From a virus, in IMG/VR virus record IMGVR_UViG_3300008997_002311, positions 62,001 through 126,000 of that record: a stretch of DNA of 64,000 nt. One strand, written 5' to 3'. Of this stretch, positions 45,109-53,574 are shown piece after piece (within the stretch, counting starts at the first letter, position 1; each line of letters begins with the position of its first letter). Below the pieces are notes generated by a model. The model had not been told where the DNA came from. It saw only the letters and a list, made by a program, of their open reading frames with translations, and did not search any database. Position numbers and translations under genes: made by a program.

Positions 45109-46521
45109 GTGCTATCAGAAAATTATGACGTGTCTCCCAGCTCGGGAGTTTCATATTTCTCTAAATATGGAAAGCATTTTCAAGAAAAAATATTTCAGGG
45201 TCTATTGACAGACCATCGATGGGCTGCCCAAATAATGGAGGTAATGCATCCTGATTTTTTTGAACTTAAATACTTGACATATCTTTCAGAAAAATACTTT
45301 TCTTATTTTGAAAAATATAATACGTTTCCCACTCCACAGTTGTTGATCTCTATAGTAAAGGAAGATTTATCTGATACTGGCGACATTCTTCTTAAAGAGC
45401 AAGTTGTAGAATTTCTTCATAGGCTCAAATCAAATCCAGATTTGGGAGACCAAAGCTATGTCAAAGACAAGGCTTTAGATTTCTGCAAATGCCAAGTTTT
45501 CAAAGAAGCTTTAGACAAGGCTGTAGATCTTATTTCTACTGAAAAATTTGATTCTGTTGTCGGGCTCATGAAAGAAGCAGTTTCTGTTGGTATGCCAAGT
45601 AGTTTGGGTCACGATTTTTTCGAAGATATGGACTCTAGATTTGTTAAGAATACTAGAATCGTAATCCCTACGGGTCTTGCTAGATTAGATGCACACGACA
45701 TTTTGCGCGGAGGCCTTGGCAGGGGAGAAATTGGCGTCATAACCGCAAATACTGGCGTGGGAAAATCTCATTGGCTTGTGGAGATGGGCGCTAATGCAAT
45801 GCGTGCTGGCAAAAATGTTGTTCATTACACTTTCGAGCTTTCTGAAGAAGCCGTTGGCCTCAGGTATGATTCAAATCTTTGTGATATTGCAAATAATGAT
45901 ATCGTAAATCACAAAGAGAGCGTAGTTGATCACTATAAAGACAACGAGATGGGTAAATTAATAATCAAAGAGTACCCAACAGGGTCAGCTAGCGTTTTAA
46001 CTTTAAAGAACCATTTAGACAAATTACTTTTGAAAAATTTCAAGCCGCACATTATCATTGTAGATTATGCTGATATTATGAGATCAACAAGGTCTTTTGA
46101 TTCTTTGAGGCATGAATTGAAATTAGTTTACGAAGAATTAAGAAATTTAGCTATGGAACTTAGCATTCCAGTGTGGACGGCATCTCAAGCTAATAGAGAT
46201 TCAGCAAATTCTGATATTGTCGGACTCGAAAATATGTCAGAAGCTTATGGCAAGGCAATGGTTGCTGATTTGGTGGTTTCTATATCGAGAAAAGCTACTG
46301 AAAAAGCTTCTGGAAAAGGTAGACTTTTTATTGCAAAAAATCGAGCTGGGCGAGACGGCCTTCTTTTTCCACTCTCAATCGACACCGCGAAATCTAAATT
46401 CGAGATTTTAGATGAAAATCACCTTACACTAAACGAAGCAGTAAAACAAGATAATAATGAAATGAAAGATCAGCTTCGCCTTCGATGGCAAGAAGTGAGA
46501 GGAATACAGAGAAATGGCTAA
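45109..46521 (+). CDS. Replicative DNA helicase, DnaB/gp41-like
   Basis: Hexameric fork helicase (470 aa; T4 gp41 is 475). GTG start with GGAG upstream. The N-terminal part (1-170) is a helical primase-binding region; Walker A is at 213-221 (ANTGVGKSH), Walker B about IIIVDYADIM, followed by an EELRNLAMELSIPVWTASQAN segment with the sensor Gln and a GRDGLLFPL end as in RecA-fold DnaB helicases. The last 8 nt overlap the RNR gene. No primase is recognisable in the window. Confidence 0.92.
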   Translation: MLSENYDVSPSSGVSYFSKYGKHFQEKIFQGLLTDHRWAAQIMEVMHPDFFELKYLTYLSEKYFSYFEKYNTFPTPQLLISIVKEDLSDTGDILLKEQVVEFLHRLKSNPDLGDQSYVKDKALDFCKCQVFKEALDKAVDLISTEKFDSVVGLMKEAVSVGMPSSLGHDFFEDMDSRFVKNTRIVIPTGLARLDAHDILRGGLGRGEIGVITANTGVGKSHWLVEMGANAMRAGKNVVHYTFELSEEAVGLRYDSNLCDIANNDIVNHKESVVDHYKDNEMGKLIIKEYPTGSASVLTLKNHLDKLLLKNFKPHIIIVDYADIMRSTRSFDSLRHELKLVYEELRNLAMELSIPVWTASQANRDSANSDIVGLENMSEAYGKAMVADLVVSISRKATEKASGKGRLFIAKNRAGRDGLLFPLSIDTAKSKFEILDENHLTLNEAVKQDNNEMKDQLRLRWQEVRGIQRNG

Positions 46522-48955
46522 AATCTATCAAAAGGAAGAGGTAATAAAAGAAACTAATCTATATTTTGGTGGAGATGAATTAGCAACTAGCGCTATAGTA
46601 AACAAATACTTGCTTAGAGACGCTGAGGGAAATTGGTTAGAAAAAAATCCAGACCAAATGCATAAAAGGTTATCTAAAGAGTTTGCTAGAATAGAAAAAA
46701 AGTATAACGGATCTAGAGCTCTTGACGAAAATCAAATTTATGATTTGTTAAAGAATTTCAAGCAAATTATTCCCCAGGGTTCTCCCATGTTCGGGATTGG
46801 AAATGATTATGCCATCGCAAGTCTTTCAAATTGTGTAGTTGTTGATTCGCCAGCAGATGATATAAGTTCTATTTTAAATCGGGGTAAAGATTTAGCGAAT
46901 TTGTTTAAAAGAAGGTGCGGGGTTGGAATTGATATATCGACGCTCCGGCCAGAAGGGACTTTTGTTTCAAATTCTGCAAGAACAACAACTGGTGCTTGGA
47001 GCTTTGCAGATTTTTATAGTTACGTTTGTCGTATGATAGGTCAAAATGGTCGCCGTGGTGCTTTAATGATCACTCTCGACGTTCGTCATCCCGACATCGA
47101 AAATTTTGTAACTATGAAGCATGATCTCAAGAAAGTTACTGGCGCTAATGTTTCTGTAAAAATAAACGATGAATTCATGAGAGCTGTGGAAAATAAACAG
47201 CCATTTACTCTGCAGTTTCCAATAGACTCAGATAATCCAACTATAGTTAAAGAAATAGACGCGCAATCTTTATGGAGCGTTATTATAGATAGCGCTACGA
47301 AAACAGCAGAGCCCGGATTAATGATGTGGGATAATATCCTCGAAGATCTCCCGGCAGAATCTTATAGTAGCGATGGATTTAAAACGATTACCACGAACCC
47401 TTGCGGAGAAATTCCTTTAAGCGCTTACGATTCTTGCAGATTAATAGCCATTAATTTAACTAGTTTCGTAAACAATCCATTTGAAGCGAGCGCCGCTTTT
47501 GATTTTGAAAAATTCAAAATGATCTCAAGATACGCGATGAGATTAAGCGATGATCTTATTGATTTAGAAGCAGAAAAATTAAAAACTATATTGGAAAAAG
47601 TAGATACGGAAGATGAAAAAATTTTATGGACAAAACTTTTAAAAGCTTGCTTAAACGGTAGGAGAACCGGTTTAGGAACTCTTGGTTTGGGTGATGTATT
47701 AGCCTCTCTTGGTTTGGTTTATGGTTCTGAAGAATCTATTTTTCTTATAGAAAAGATATACGAAAGCTTAAAAATATCAGCTTATACAGAAAGCGTTATT
47801 CTTTCTGAAGAAAGGGGCCCTTTTAAAGTTTGGGATTGGGAAAAAGAAAAAGACAACTCTTTTATTAAGCGGCTCCCTGAAAGTCTCAAGTCTGCTATTA
47901 AAAAACACGGCCGCCGAAACATAGCTTGTTTAACAAACGCCCCTACTGGCACGTGTTCAATTGCAGCTCAAACTTCAAGCGGAATTGAGCCTATTTTTAG
48001 GTTAAGCTACACAAGAAGAAAAAAAATAAATCCAGACGAAAATGAAAAACCAGATTTCGTTGATAGCCTTGGAGATAAATGGAAAGAGTTTGAAATATAT
48101 CATCATTCCGTAAAACAATACATGGAGATTAACAAAAAAAATAAAGATAATCTTCCAAACTATTTTATTACTTCTGAAGAAATTGACTGGTCTAAAAGAA
48201 TCGAAGTTCAAGCTGCCATCCAGCGCCACATCGATCACTCCATAAGCAGTACTATTAATTTACCCGCCAACACTAAACCAGAAGTTGTCGACACCCTTTA
48301 CAGAAAAGCTTGGAAGCATGGTTTGAAAGGGGTGACAGTTTACGTTGACGGATCTAGAGCTGGAGTGCTAATCACTAAAAAAGAAAAGAAGTCCAAACTA
48401 CAGTACCACTCTGCTCCAAAAAGAGAAGAAATGTTGAGTTGTGAGATACATAGAGCTTCTATAACAGGAGATGATTGGACTATTTTAGTTGGGTTGTACG
48501 ATGGAAAGCCATACGAAATTTTCGGAGGTCTTTCAGAATATGTAGAGATCCCTAGAAAGCATACTAGCGGAAAAATTAGAAAAAGGTCTAGAAAAACAGT
48601 AGAATCAAAATATGATCTAATTTTAGGTGAAGGAGAAGACGAATTAACTATAAAAGATGTAGTAAGCGTTTTTAGAAACCCTAACCATACAGCTTTTACA
48701 AGGACTATTTCACTGTCGATGCGCCACGGAGTGCCAGTCCAGTATTTAGTAGAGCAGCTTCAAAAAGATAAAGAAGCTGATTTATTTTCTTTCAGTAAAG
48801 TTATAGCTAGAGTGCTAAAAAAATATATTAAAGACGGAACAAAAGTAAGCAACGGAATCATAGATTGTAATTGTGAAAATAGAGAGCATTCTAAAGTGGT
48901 GTATCAAGAAGGGTGCGCTACTTGTCTGACTTGCGGACATGCTAAGTGTGGATAA
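46514..48955 (+). CDS. nrdJ: Class II (B12-dependent) ribonucleotide reductase
   Basis: Reduces ribonucleotides to deoxyribonucleotides with adenosylcobalamin as radical source, so no beta subunit is needed; none is seen nearby. The 813-residue protein has SLSNCVVVDS with the first redox Cys near 108, the active-site NPCGEI (N295, C297 thiyl, E299) and C308 in AYDSCRLIAINL. The C-terminus has CNC and CATCLTCGHAKCG, the cysteine-rich tail that returns electrons from thioredoxin in NrdJ. The C-terminal 200 residues (YHSAPKREEMLSCEIHRASI onwards) match the usual NrdJ extra domain. Overlaps the helicase by 8 nt. Confidence 0.9.
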   Translation: MAKIYQKEEVIKETNLYFGGDELATSAIVNKYLLRDAEGNWLEKNPDQMHKRLSKEFARIEKKYNGSRALDENQIYDLLKNFKQIIPQGSPMFGIGNDYAIASLSNCVVVDSPADDISSILNRGKDLANLFKRRCGVGIDISTLRPEGTFVSNSARTTTGAWSFADFYSYVCRMIGQNGRRGALMITLDVRHPDIENFVTMKHDLKKVTGANVSVKINDEFMRAVENKQPFTLQFPIDSDNPTIVKEIDAQSLWSVIIDSATKTAEPGLMMWDNILEDLPAESYSSDGFKTITTNPCGEIPLSAYDSCRLIAINLTSFVNNPFEASAAFDFEKFKMISRYAMRLSDDLIDLEAEKLKTILEKVDTEDEKILWTKLLKACLNGRRTGLGTLGLGDVLASLGLVYGSEESIFLIEKIYESLKISAYTESVILSEERGPFKVWDWEKEKDNSFIKRLPESLKSAIKKHGRRNIACLTNAPTGTCSIAAQTSSGIEPIFRLSYTRRKKINPDENEKPDFVDSLGDKWKEFEIYHHSVKQYMEINKKNKDNLPNYFITSEEIDWSKRIEVQAAIQRHIDHSISSTINLPANTKPEVVDTLYRKAWKHGLKGVTVYVDGSRAGVLITKKEKKSKLQYHSAPKREEMLSCEIHRASITGDDWTILVGLYDGKPYEIFGGLSEYVEIPRKHTSGKIRKRSRKTVESKYDLILGEGEDELTIKDVVSVFRNPNHTAFTRTISLSMRHGVPVQYLVEQLQKDKEADLFSFSKVIARVLKKYIKDGTKVSNGIIDCNCENREHSKVVYQEGCATCLTCGHAKCG

Positions 48956-48994
48956 ATCTGTAACGGATAAAATTTATAAAAGTAGAGAAGAGAA

Positions 48995-49597
48995 ATGAAG
49001 TGGATTACGAAAATATCTCCATTAGTTAAAGAATTTGAATTGAGAAAAAACCCGATTATTATTCGAGTAAATAAGTTCGATGAAGAAGCAGCTAAAAAGT
49101 TTAGTCAGGAAGTAGCGCAAGCTCATAACACTGGCCAAAAAGTTATTCCAGTAGTAATAGATTCTTACGGAGGGCAAGTATATAGTTTAATGTCTATGAT
49201 TAGCGCTATTAAAAACTCTGAGCTTCCTGTAGCCACAATAGTTGAGGGCAAGGCTATGTCGTGCGGTGCTATATTGTTTTCTTTCGGTACAGCCGGCTAT
49301 AGGTTTATGGATGCTGATGCAACAGTAATGATTCATGACGTTTCTTCTATGGATATGGGTAAGGTTGAAGAATTAAAAGCTGGAGCAATGGAAGCAGATC
49401 GATTAAATCAAATTGTGTATAAAATGATGGCACAAAACTGTGGTAAAAAAGACGATTATTTCATGAAGCTTGTAGACAAGAAAAAGCACGCCGATTGGTT
49501 CTTAGACGCTAATGAAGCTAAAAAGCACGGGCTAGCAAATCACGTCAGAGTTCCGGTTTTACACGTTAAAGTAAATGTAGACTTAGATTTTGAGTAG
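48995..49597 (+). CDS. ClpP-like serine protease
   Basis: A 200-residue ClpP/SppA-fold protease. The triad can be placed as S89 (GKAMSCGA), H114 (TVMIHDVS) and D167 (HADWFLDANEA), with spacings near those of E. coli ClpP (S97, H122, D171). DSYGGQVYSLMSM matches the oxyanion-side motif. No Clp ATPase gene is seen in the window. In a phage it could join the host ClpX or ClpA or act alone as a small-protein protease; it does not adjoin the portal, so a head protease is unlikely. The gp21-like protease is separate. Confidence 0.88.
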   Translation: MKWITKISPLVKEFELRKNPIIIRVNKFDEEAAKKFSQEVAQAHNTGQKVIPVVIDSYGGQVYSLMSMISAIKNSELPVATIVEGKAMSCGAILFSFGTAGYRFMDADATVMIHDVSSMDMGKVEELKAGAMEADRLNQIVYKMMAQNCGKKDDYFMKLVDKKKHADWFLDANEAKKHGLANHVRVPVLHVKVNVDLDFE

Positions 49598-49611
49598 ATA
49601 GGAGCTACAAA

Positions 49612-50547
49612 ATGGCTATAGACAAAGTTTTTTATAACAAGAGCTCAGCAGATTCTTTGGGTTGGAAACCAGATTGGTTCAACGCGAAATATCATGATGA
49701 AGATCTAGTTAAAGCAATTCGAGCTTGGCAAAAAGAAAGGGGCTTAACAGCCGACGGGCTTTGTGGACCAGCGACGTATAGAAGAATCTGGACAGAAAGA
49801 GACGCTGAAATAGGAAACTATATACCTTATCATCATAAAGCAAAAGATCGTAATTTTATCATTCACAACAGTAAGCCAATCCACATAGAGTGGGATAAAG
49901 TCGTGTTATGGTCTGATGAGGGTGGATTAAAAATGAAGCCAGGTACATATTACGATTATGGTGGCAAACCAGATAGAAATCCCTCACATTTCGTGAATCA
50001 TTGGGATGTATGCCTTTCTTCTGAGTCGTGCGTAAAAGTTCTTAACAAAAGAGGGGTTTCCGTACATTTTTGCATTGATAACGATGGAACAATATACCAA
50101 ATTTTGGACACTCAACACGGAGCTTGGCACGCTGGAAACGTTTATGGAAACAAACAAGGGATTGGCGTAGAGATAAGCAATGCTTATTACACAAAATACC
50201 AAAACTGGTATGTTAAAAATGGATTCGGAGAAAGACCAATTCAAGAACACGGTTACGTACACGGCAGAACTCTAGACCCGTTCACCGATTTTTATCCAGT
50301 TCAACTCGAAGCGCTTAAAGCTCTGTGGAAAGCTGTTCACCTTGGACTTGGTGTTCCTCTAGAATATCCAAAAAATTCTGATGGATATATTGAAACTGGG
50401 GTCCACAAAGATGTTTCAAAGGGTAAGTTCGCTGGTTTTTGTAATCATTATAATTTTACTAGAAACAAAATAGACTGCGCTGGCTTAGACCTTCCCTCTC
50501 TTCTTCAAGATGTTATAAATTCTCCAAAGTATTGTTTGGACGACTAA
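49612..50547 (+). CDS. Endolysin: N-acetylmuramoyl-L-alanine amidase with N-terminal peptidoglycan-binding domain
   Basis: Cleaves the amide bond of peptidoglycan at lysis. Residues about 28-60 (LVKAIRAWQKERGLTADGLC) form a PG_binding_1 repeat; about 125-300 is an Amidase_2 (T7 lysozyme type) fold with zinc ligands H130 (FVNHWDV), a later His (GFCNHYNF) and Cys (KIDCAGLDL). The 311-residue size, with a binding domain in front, is typical of lysins of large phages. No signal peptide, so a holin is needed; the coiled-coil membrane protein at 52407 is a candidate. Confidence 0.92.
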   Translation: MAIDKVFYNKSSADSLGWKPDWFNAKYHDEDLVKAIRAWQKERGLTADGLCGPATYRRIWTERDAEIGNYIPYHHKAKDRNFIIHNSKPIHIEWDKVVLWSDEGGLKMKPGTYYDYGGKPDRNPSHFVNHWDVCLSSESCVKVLNKRGVSVHFCIDNDGTIYQILDTQHGAWHAGNVYGNKQGIGVEISNAYYTKYQNWYVKNGFGERPIQEHGYVHGRTLDPFTDFYPVQLEALKALWKAVHLGLGVPLEYPKNSDGYIETGVHKDVSKGKFAGFCNHYNFTRNKIDCAGLDLPSLLQDVINSPKYCLDD

Positions 50548-50548
50548 A

Positions 50549-50995
50549 ATGGCAAACATAAAAAATCGCTGGAGAACGATGAGTTTAGTTTCTACGCATC
50601 TGTGTAAAACTAGCGACGTTGGATTTCATGGAAATCTTTTTGGAGGTAAGCTTTTAGCTTGGCTCGACGAAGCAGGAGCTGCTTTATCGGCTGAGTTTAC
50701 AGAGACGGGAAAAATTGTTACGAAACATATTTCAGAAGTAAACTTTCAAAGCCCTGTCAGGCCAGGCCAGCTTATTAAGATTTATGGAAAGATTTTAAAA
50801 GTTGGAAAAACGTCTTTGACGATAGAAGTAGAAGCTAGGAGACACAGTATTTATAACGGAACGCAAAAACCAGTTTGTAAATGTCAGATGGTTTTTGTTA
50901 GAATCGATGGTGATGGAGAGGCTGTGCCTATCCCTCCCCATATTCACCAAAAATTCGCTCGGCCCATTGAAAGAGGAAATAAAGATGGAAAATAA
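50549..50995 (+). CDS. Acyl-CoA thioesterase, hotdog fold, YciA-like
   Basis: Probable hydrolase of acyl-CoA thioesters (148 aa). The hotdog signature is GFHGNLFGGKLLAWLDEAG (about 25-43), matching the (H/N)GxxFGGxLLxxxDxxG pattern of YciA/ACOT-type enzymes, followed by VNFQSPVRPGQLIKIYGKIL. One intact domain, length as in bacterial YciA. It is not usual in phages; it lies between the lysin and thyX genes, overlapping thyX by 11 nt, so it is in the same operon. The substrate is unknown. Confidence 0.85.
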   Translation: MANIKNRWRTMSLVSTHLCKTSDVGFHGNLFGGKLLAWLDEAGAALSAEFTETGKIVTKHISEVNFQSPVRPGQLIKIYGKILKVGKTSLTIEVEARRHSIYNGTQKPVCKCQMVFVRIDGDGEAVPIPPHIHQKFARPIERGNKDGK

Positions 50996-51701
50996 ATCAA
51001 TAGAGCTTTATGGAGACGGCATTGGCTCTGTAGATTATGTCGACCACATGGGTTCCGATCTTACTATTGTCAACAGCGCTCGCGTATCATTTGGCAAGCA
51101 AAAAATGACAATGGATAAAAGAGATGAAAAACTTATTAAGTACCTTATGGAACACAAGCACACCTCAACGATGGAACACAATATTGTTACGTTTCGTTTT
51201 ACTGTTCCTCTTTACGTTAGGTCTCAGCATCATCGTCATAGAACTTGGTCCTATAATGAGATCTCTCGCAGATACACGGATGTAGATATTAGATTTTATG
51301 AACCAAAATCTTTTAGAACTCAGCATGAATCAAATCGACAAGCGTCTAATACAAAAGAATTAATCAATCCAGAGTTAAATTTGGGCGGCGGCAAATATAA
51401 GATGACAGCTGCGGAGGCATCAGTCGGACTTCGAAATACTTCACTAGAACTTTTTAATTTATTGATTGAATCTGGTGTTTGCCGAGAACAAGCCAGAGGA
51501 ATACTCCCGCAAAACATGTACACAGAATACTATGGTACTGTCGATCTAAATAATTTGCTTAAATTTGTTGAGCTTAGAACGCATGATGGTGCTCAGTGGG
51601 AAATTCAAAAAGTCGCTGAAGCTTGTTTAGATATTGCTGAAACTCTGTGGCCAATTACTATTAATTGTTACAGAGAAACTAGGGGCAAAACTCATGAATG
51701 A
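50985..51701 (+). CDS. thyX: Flavin-dependent thymidylate synthase
   Basis: Methylates dUMP to dTMP using FAD, NADPH and methylene-tetrahydrofolate. The 238-residue product has the ThyX signature RHRxxSxNExSxRY intact at residues 84-97 (RHRTWSYNEISRRY), a preceding STMEHNIVTFRF segment, and the C-terminal RTHDGAQWEIQKVA helix with substrate-binding Arg. ATG 50985 is chosen because of the AGAGG site and the 11-nt overlap with the thioesterase stop; a longer frame upstream is inside that gene. Confidence 0.95.
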   Translation: MENKSIELYGDGIGSVDYVDHMGSDLTIVNSARVSFGKQKMTMDKRDEKLIKYLMEHKHTSTMEHNIVTFRFTVPLYVRSQHHRHRTWSYNEISRRYTDVDIRFYEPKSFRTQHESNRQASNTKELINPELNLGGGKYKMTAAEASVGLRNTSLELFNLLIESGVCREQARGILPQNMYTEYYGTVDLNNLLKFVELRTHDGAQWEIQKVAEACLDIAETLWPITINCYRETRGKTHE

Positions 51702-51912
51702 AAATGACAGATCTACCCTTAATGACAAGCAAATGCTTTTCACGCTTATTACAGCTTTGGTTAAGCGTGAGGGTGGAGAAATACGAATTTCTGAAGAAGA
51801 GATGGATTCCGTTATAAAACAAGACATCATGATGATGTATTATGATAAAAAATTAGCTGAAATAATTTTAACAGTAAAGCTTTTGGGGTCTGAAATATCT
51901 GGAGAACAATGA
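51694..51912 (+). CDS. Small hypothetical protein after thyX
   Basis: A 72-residue acidic helical protein (MNENDRSTLNDKQMLFTLIT) whose ATG overlaps the thyX stop by 8 nt. It contains EIRISEEEMDSVIKQDIMMM and has no recognised family. Conserved place in the operon suggests co-expression with thyX only. Confidence 0.6.
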   Translation: MNENDRSTLNDKQMLFTLITALVKREGGEIRISEEEMDSVIKQDIMMMYYDKKLAEIILTVKLLGSEISGEQ

Positions 51913-51918
51913 TTAAAT

Positions 51919-51936
51919 CTTCTATACTTATAGAAG
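51919..51936 (+). promoter_or_regulatory. Hairpin before a small gene
   Basis: CTTCTATA-CT-TATAGAAG is an 18-nt near-perfect inverted repeat, 11 nt before the ATG at 51947. The AGAAG ribosome-binding sequence is in the 3' arm, and TATACT (51923-51928) resembles a -10 box. Confidence 0.4.
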
Positions 51937-51946
51937 TGGTGAAGAG

Positions 51947-52129
51947 ATGTTTTTTCTAAAAATTTGGAATTTTTTAAAAATAAAATTTAAAAAAAAAGAT
52001 CCTATTGCTGATGAGCTCCCAGAAACCATAATTTATTTTAATGAGTACTCGCATTATAGACTAAAGTTTAATGCTGATAAAAACATGTATCAAAAAGTTC
52101 TCGAATATCAAGAAGAGAACATAGATTAA
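51947..52129 (+). CDS. Small hypothetical protein
   Basis: A 60-residue protein starting with an aromatic/basic amphipathic segment (MFFLKIWNFLKIKFKKKD) that could attach to a membrane, followed by a short acidic and tyrosine-rich part. No family recognised. Weak ribosome-binding site, in part within the preceding hairpin. Confidence 0.5.
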   Translation: MFFLKIWNFLKIKFKKKDPIADELPETIIYFNEYSHYRLKFNADKNMYQKVLEYQEENID

Positions 52130-52144
52130 TAGAAGAACGTATTA

Positions 52145-52151
52145 TATTTAT
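52145..52151 (+). promoter_or_regulatory. Putative late promoter motif (small genes)
   Basis: TATTTAT in ATTATATTTATAG, 24 nt before ATG 52175. Confidence 0.4.
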
Positions 52152-52174
52152 AGACGTTAACCCAGTGAGCGTTT

Positions 52175-52414
52175 ATGTCTAGTTCTAATAAGTGCATTGA
52201 AGTCTCTGAATCGATATTAAAGTTAAGAACTTTAAGAGAAAAGCTCTGTAAAAATGACGATGAATGGAAAAAAGCTTTTGAAGTAAGAGACTATGTTATA
52301 AGTGGATTGCAAGAACTTCAAGACATGCTTGACGATGAAACAACAGCTAAAAAAGATTGTTCTTTAAAATTGAGAGAAATATTACATTACTTCAAGGAAA
52401 ACAACAATGTCTGA
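52175..52414 (+). CDS. Small helical hypothetical protein
   Basis: A 79-residue charged protein predicted all-helical (VSESILKLRTLREKLCKNDD, VRDYVISGLQELQDMLDDET). It is overlapped by the next gene by 8 nt, so the two are likely translated together. Family unknown. Confidence 0.55.
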   Translation: MSSSNKCIEVSESILKLRTLREKLCKNDDEWKKAFEVRDYVISGLQELQDMLDDETTAKKDCSLKLREILHYFKENNNV

Positions 52415-52727
52415 TCAAGATGGCTGGAGCGAATATTCTCGTTTAGTTCTTAAAGAGCTTGAAACCTTAGCGTCAAGCATACAATCTTTAAATTCTGAAA
52501 TTCAAGAGCTCAAACAAGAGATTGCTAGAATGAGAGAACGCGAAGACCGAGTTGACGAGCTTCGAGCGTGGAAAGAAAAAGTCGATGAAGTTGCTTCCCC
52601 ATCTCAATTACAAACTGTACTCAAAGAAGTAGATGATCTCAAACAGTTTAAAACGAAAGCAGTTACAATCTTTGCGGTTGTGCAGTTTGGCATGGCGTTT
52701 TTCGCTTGGGCAATGAAATTTATGTAA
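52407..52727 (+). CDS. Coiled-coil protein with C-terminal membrane segment; candidate holin-like protein
   Basis: A 106-residue protein: a long heptad coiled coil (about 12-50: SRLVLKELETLASSIQSLNS, then ELKQEIARMREREDRVDELR) and one C-terminal membrane helix (about 86-104, VTIFAVVQFGMAFFAWAMKF). This topology is found in XhlA-type accessory lysis proteins and some phage holin-like proteins. It lies 1.9 kb after the lysin. Lysis function is a topology-based guess. Confidence 0.5.
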   Translation: MSDQDGWSEYSRLVLKELETLASSIQSLNSEIQELKQEIARMREREDRVDELRAWKEKVDEVASPSQLQTVLKEVDDLKQFKTKAVTIFAVVQFGMAFFAWAMKFM

Positions 52728-52729
52728 AG

Positions 52730-52758
52730 ATTATTTGATTGTGTTATAATCAAATAAT
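52730..52758 (+). promoter_or_regulatory. Perfect hairpin with embedded extended -10 promoter at the sulfotransferase start
   Basis: ATTATTTGATT (52730-52740) pairs perfectly over 11 bp with AATCAAATAAT (52748-52758), 7-nt loop. The ATG (52757) is in the 3' arm, so read-through mRNA would hide the start. TGTTATAAT at 52742-52750 is an extended -10 element; a start 7 nt downstream would be exactly at the ATG, giving a leaderless mRNA. Confidence 0.5.
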
Positions 52759-53566
52759 GACGAATGAAGAATTCCAGCGCTTACTTGGAAAAGGTTTATG
52801 GTGGGACCAAGTAATTAATCCAAAGACAAGATCGTGCTACGATGATCTTAAAAATCTGCCGAATGTATTTGAGTGTTTCTGCCAGGCTCATCCCCTTCCA
52901 ATACGCCCAGCTTTACCATATTACGATGGCGATAAAAAAATCACAACTTTGCTAGCAGGAATTCCAAGATCGGGAAACACTGTTACCTGGCAGATTTTAA
53001 ACTCTTTAACCGATGGCCATGTTGTTAGAACCCACGGGTTTGCGGATAGCTGCCCTCTTTTATATGATTTTAGCGAAATTATTATAACTGTTAGGCACCC
53101 TTATGATGTAGCACATTCTATGAAAAGGCTGGGGTGGTATTCTAAAGAAAAAAATAAAGAAATTTGGAGCGATTTAAAAAACTTTACAAAGGTCAGTCAG
53201 TTTCAAAACTTAGGTTATCGCGCTGATTTAAAAATAACGTATTTAAAATACGAAGAAGTCTGGAATAAGCCAGAGCAAAGAATAAGATATTTGAGCGACT
53301 TTTTAAATAAAAAACTGACAAATCAAGAGTTCAAAAATGTTCTTTACGATACATCGATAGAAAAAAATATAAAAAGATCTAAAGCTCAAAGAATTCTATC
53401 TTTTAAAGCTGGGAAAAAGATTCAAGATAAAAATAAAATTAATCCAAACCATATCGGCCCAAGAAAGGGTGCTCCCGGCGAAGGCCAAAATCTAAATAGA
53501 GATACGAAGATGGAAGTTTTTCAAACTTGCAGTTGGGCTTTTAATTGTTTTGGATATGAAAGATAG
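52757..53566 (+). CDS. P-loop sulfotransferase-like protein
   Basis: A 269-residue protein with the PAPS 5'-phosphosulfate loop GIPRSGNT (68-75), the 3'-phosphate strand-helix VRHPYDVAHS (112-121) and a late RKGAPGEGQ loop (about 235-245) like the RKGxxGDW nucleotide-binding loop of cytosolic and bacterial sulfotransferases. It would transfer sulfate from PAPS to a hydroxyl or amine of a glycan, lipid or small molecule; the acceptor cannot be told. ATG 52757 is preferred over an upstream TTG at 52739. A PAPS pathway is not encoded here, so PAPS would come from the host. Confidence 0.82.
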   Translation: MTNEEFQRLLGKGLWWDQVINPKTRSCYDDLKNLPNVFECFCQAHPLPIRPALPYYDGDKKITTLLAGIPRSGNTVTWQILNSLTDGHVVRTHGFADSCPLLYDFSEIIITVRHPYDVAHSMKRLGWYSKEKNKEIWSDLKNFTKVSQFQNLGYRADLKITYLKYEEVWNKPEQRIRYLSDFLNKKLTNQEFKNVLYDTSIEKNIKRSKAQRILSFKAGKKIQDKNKINPNHIGPRKGAPGEGQNLNRDTKMEVFQTCSWAFNCFGYER

Positions 53567-53574
53567 GAGAAGAT

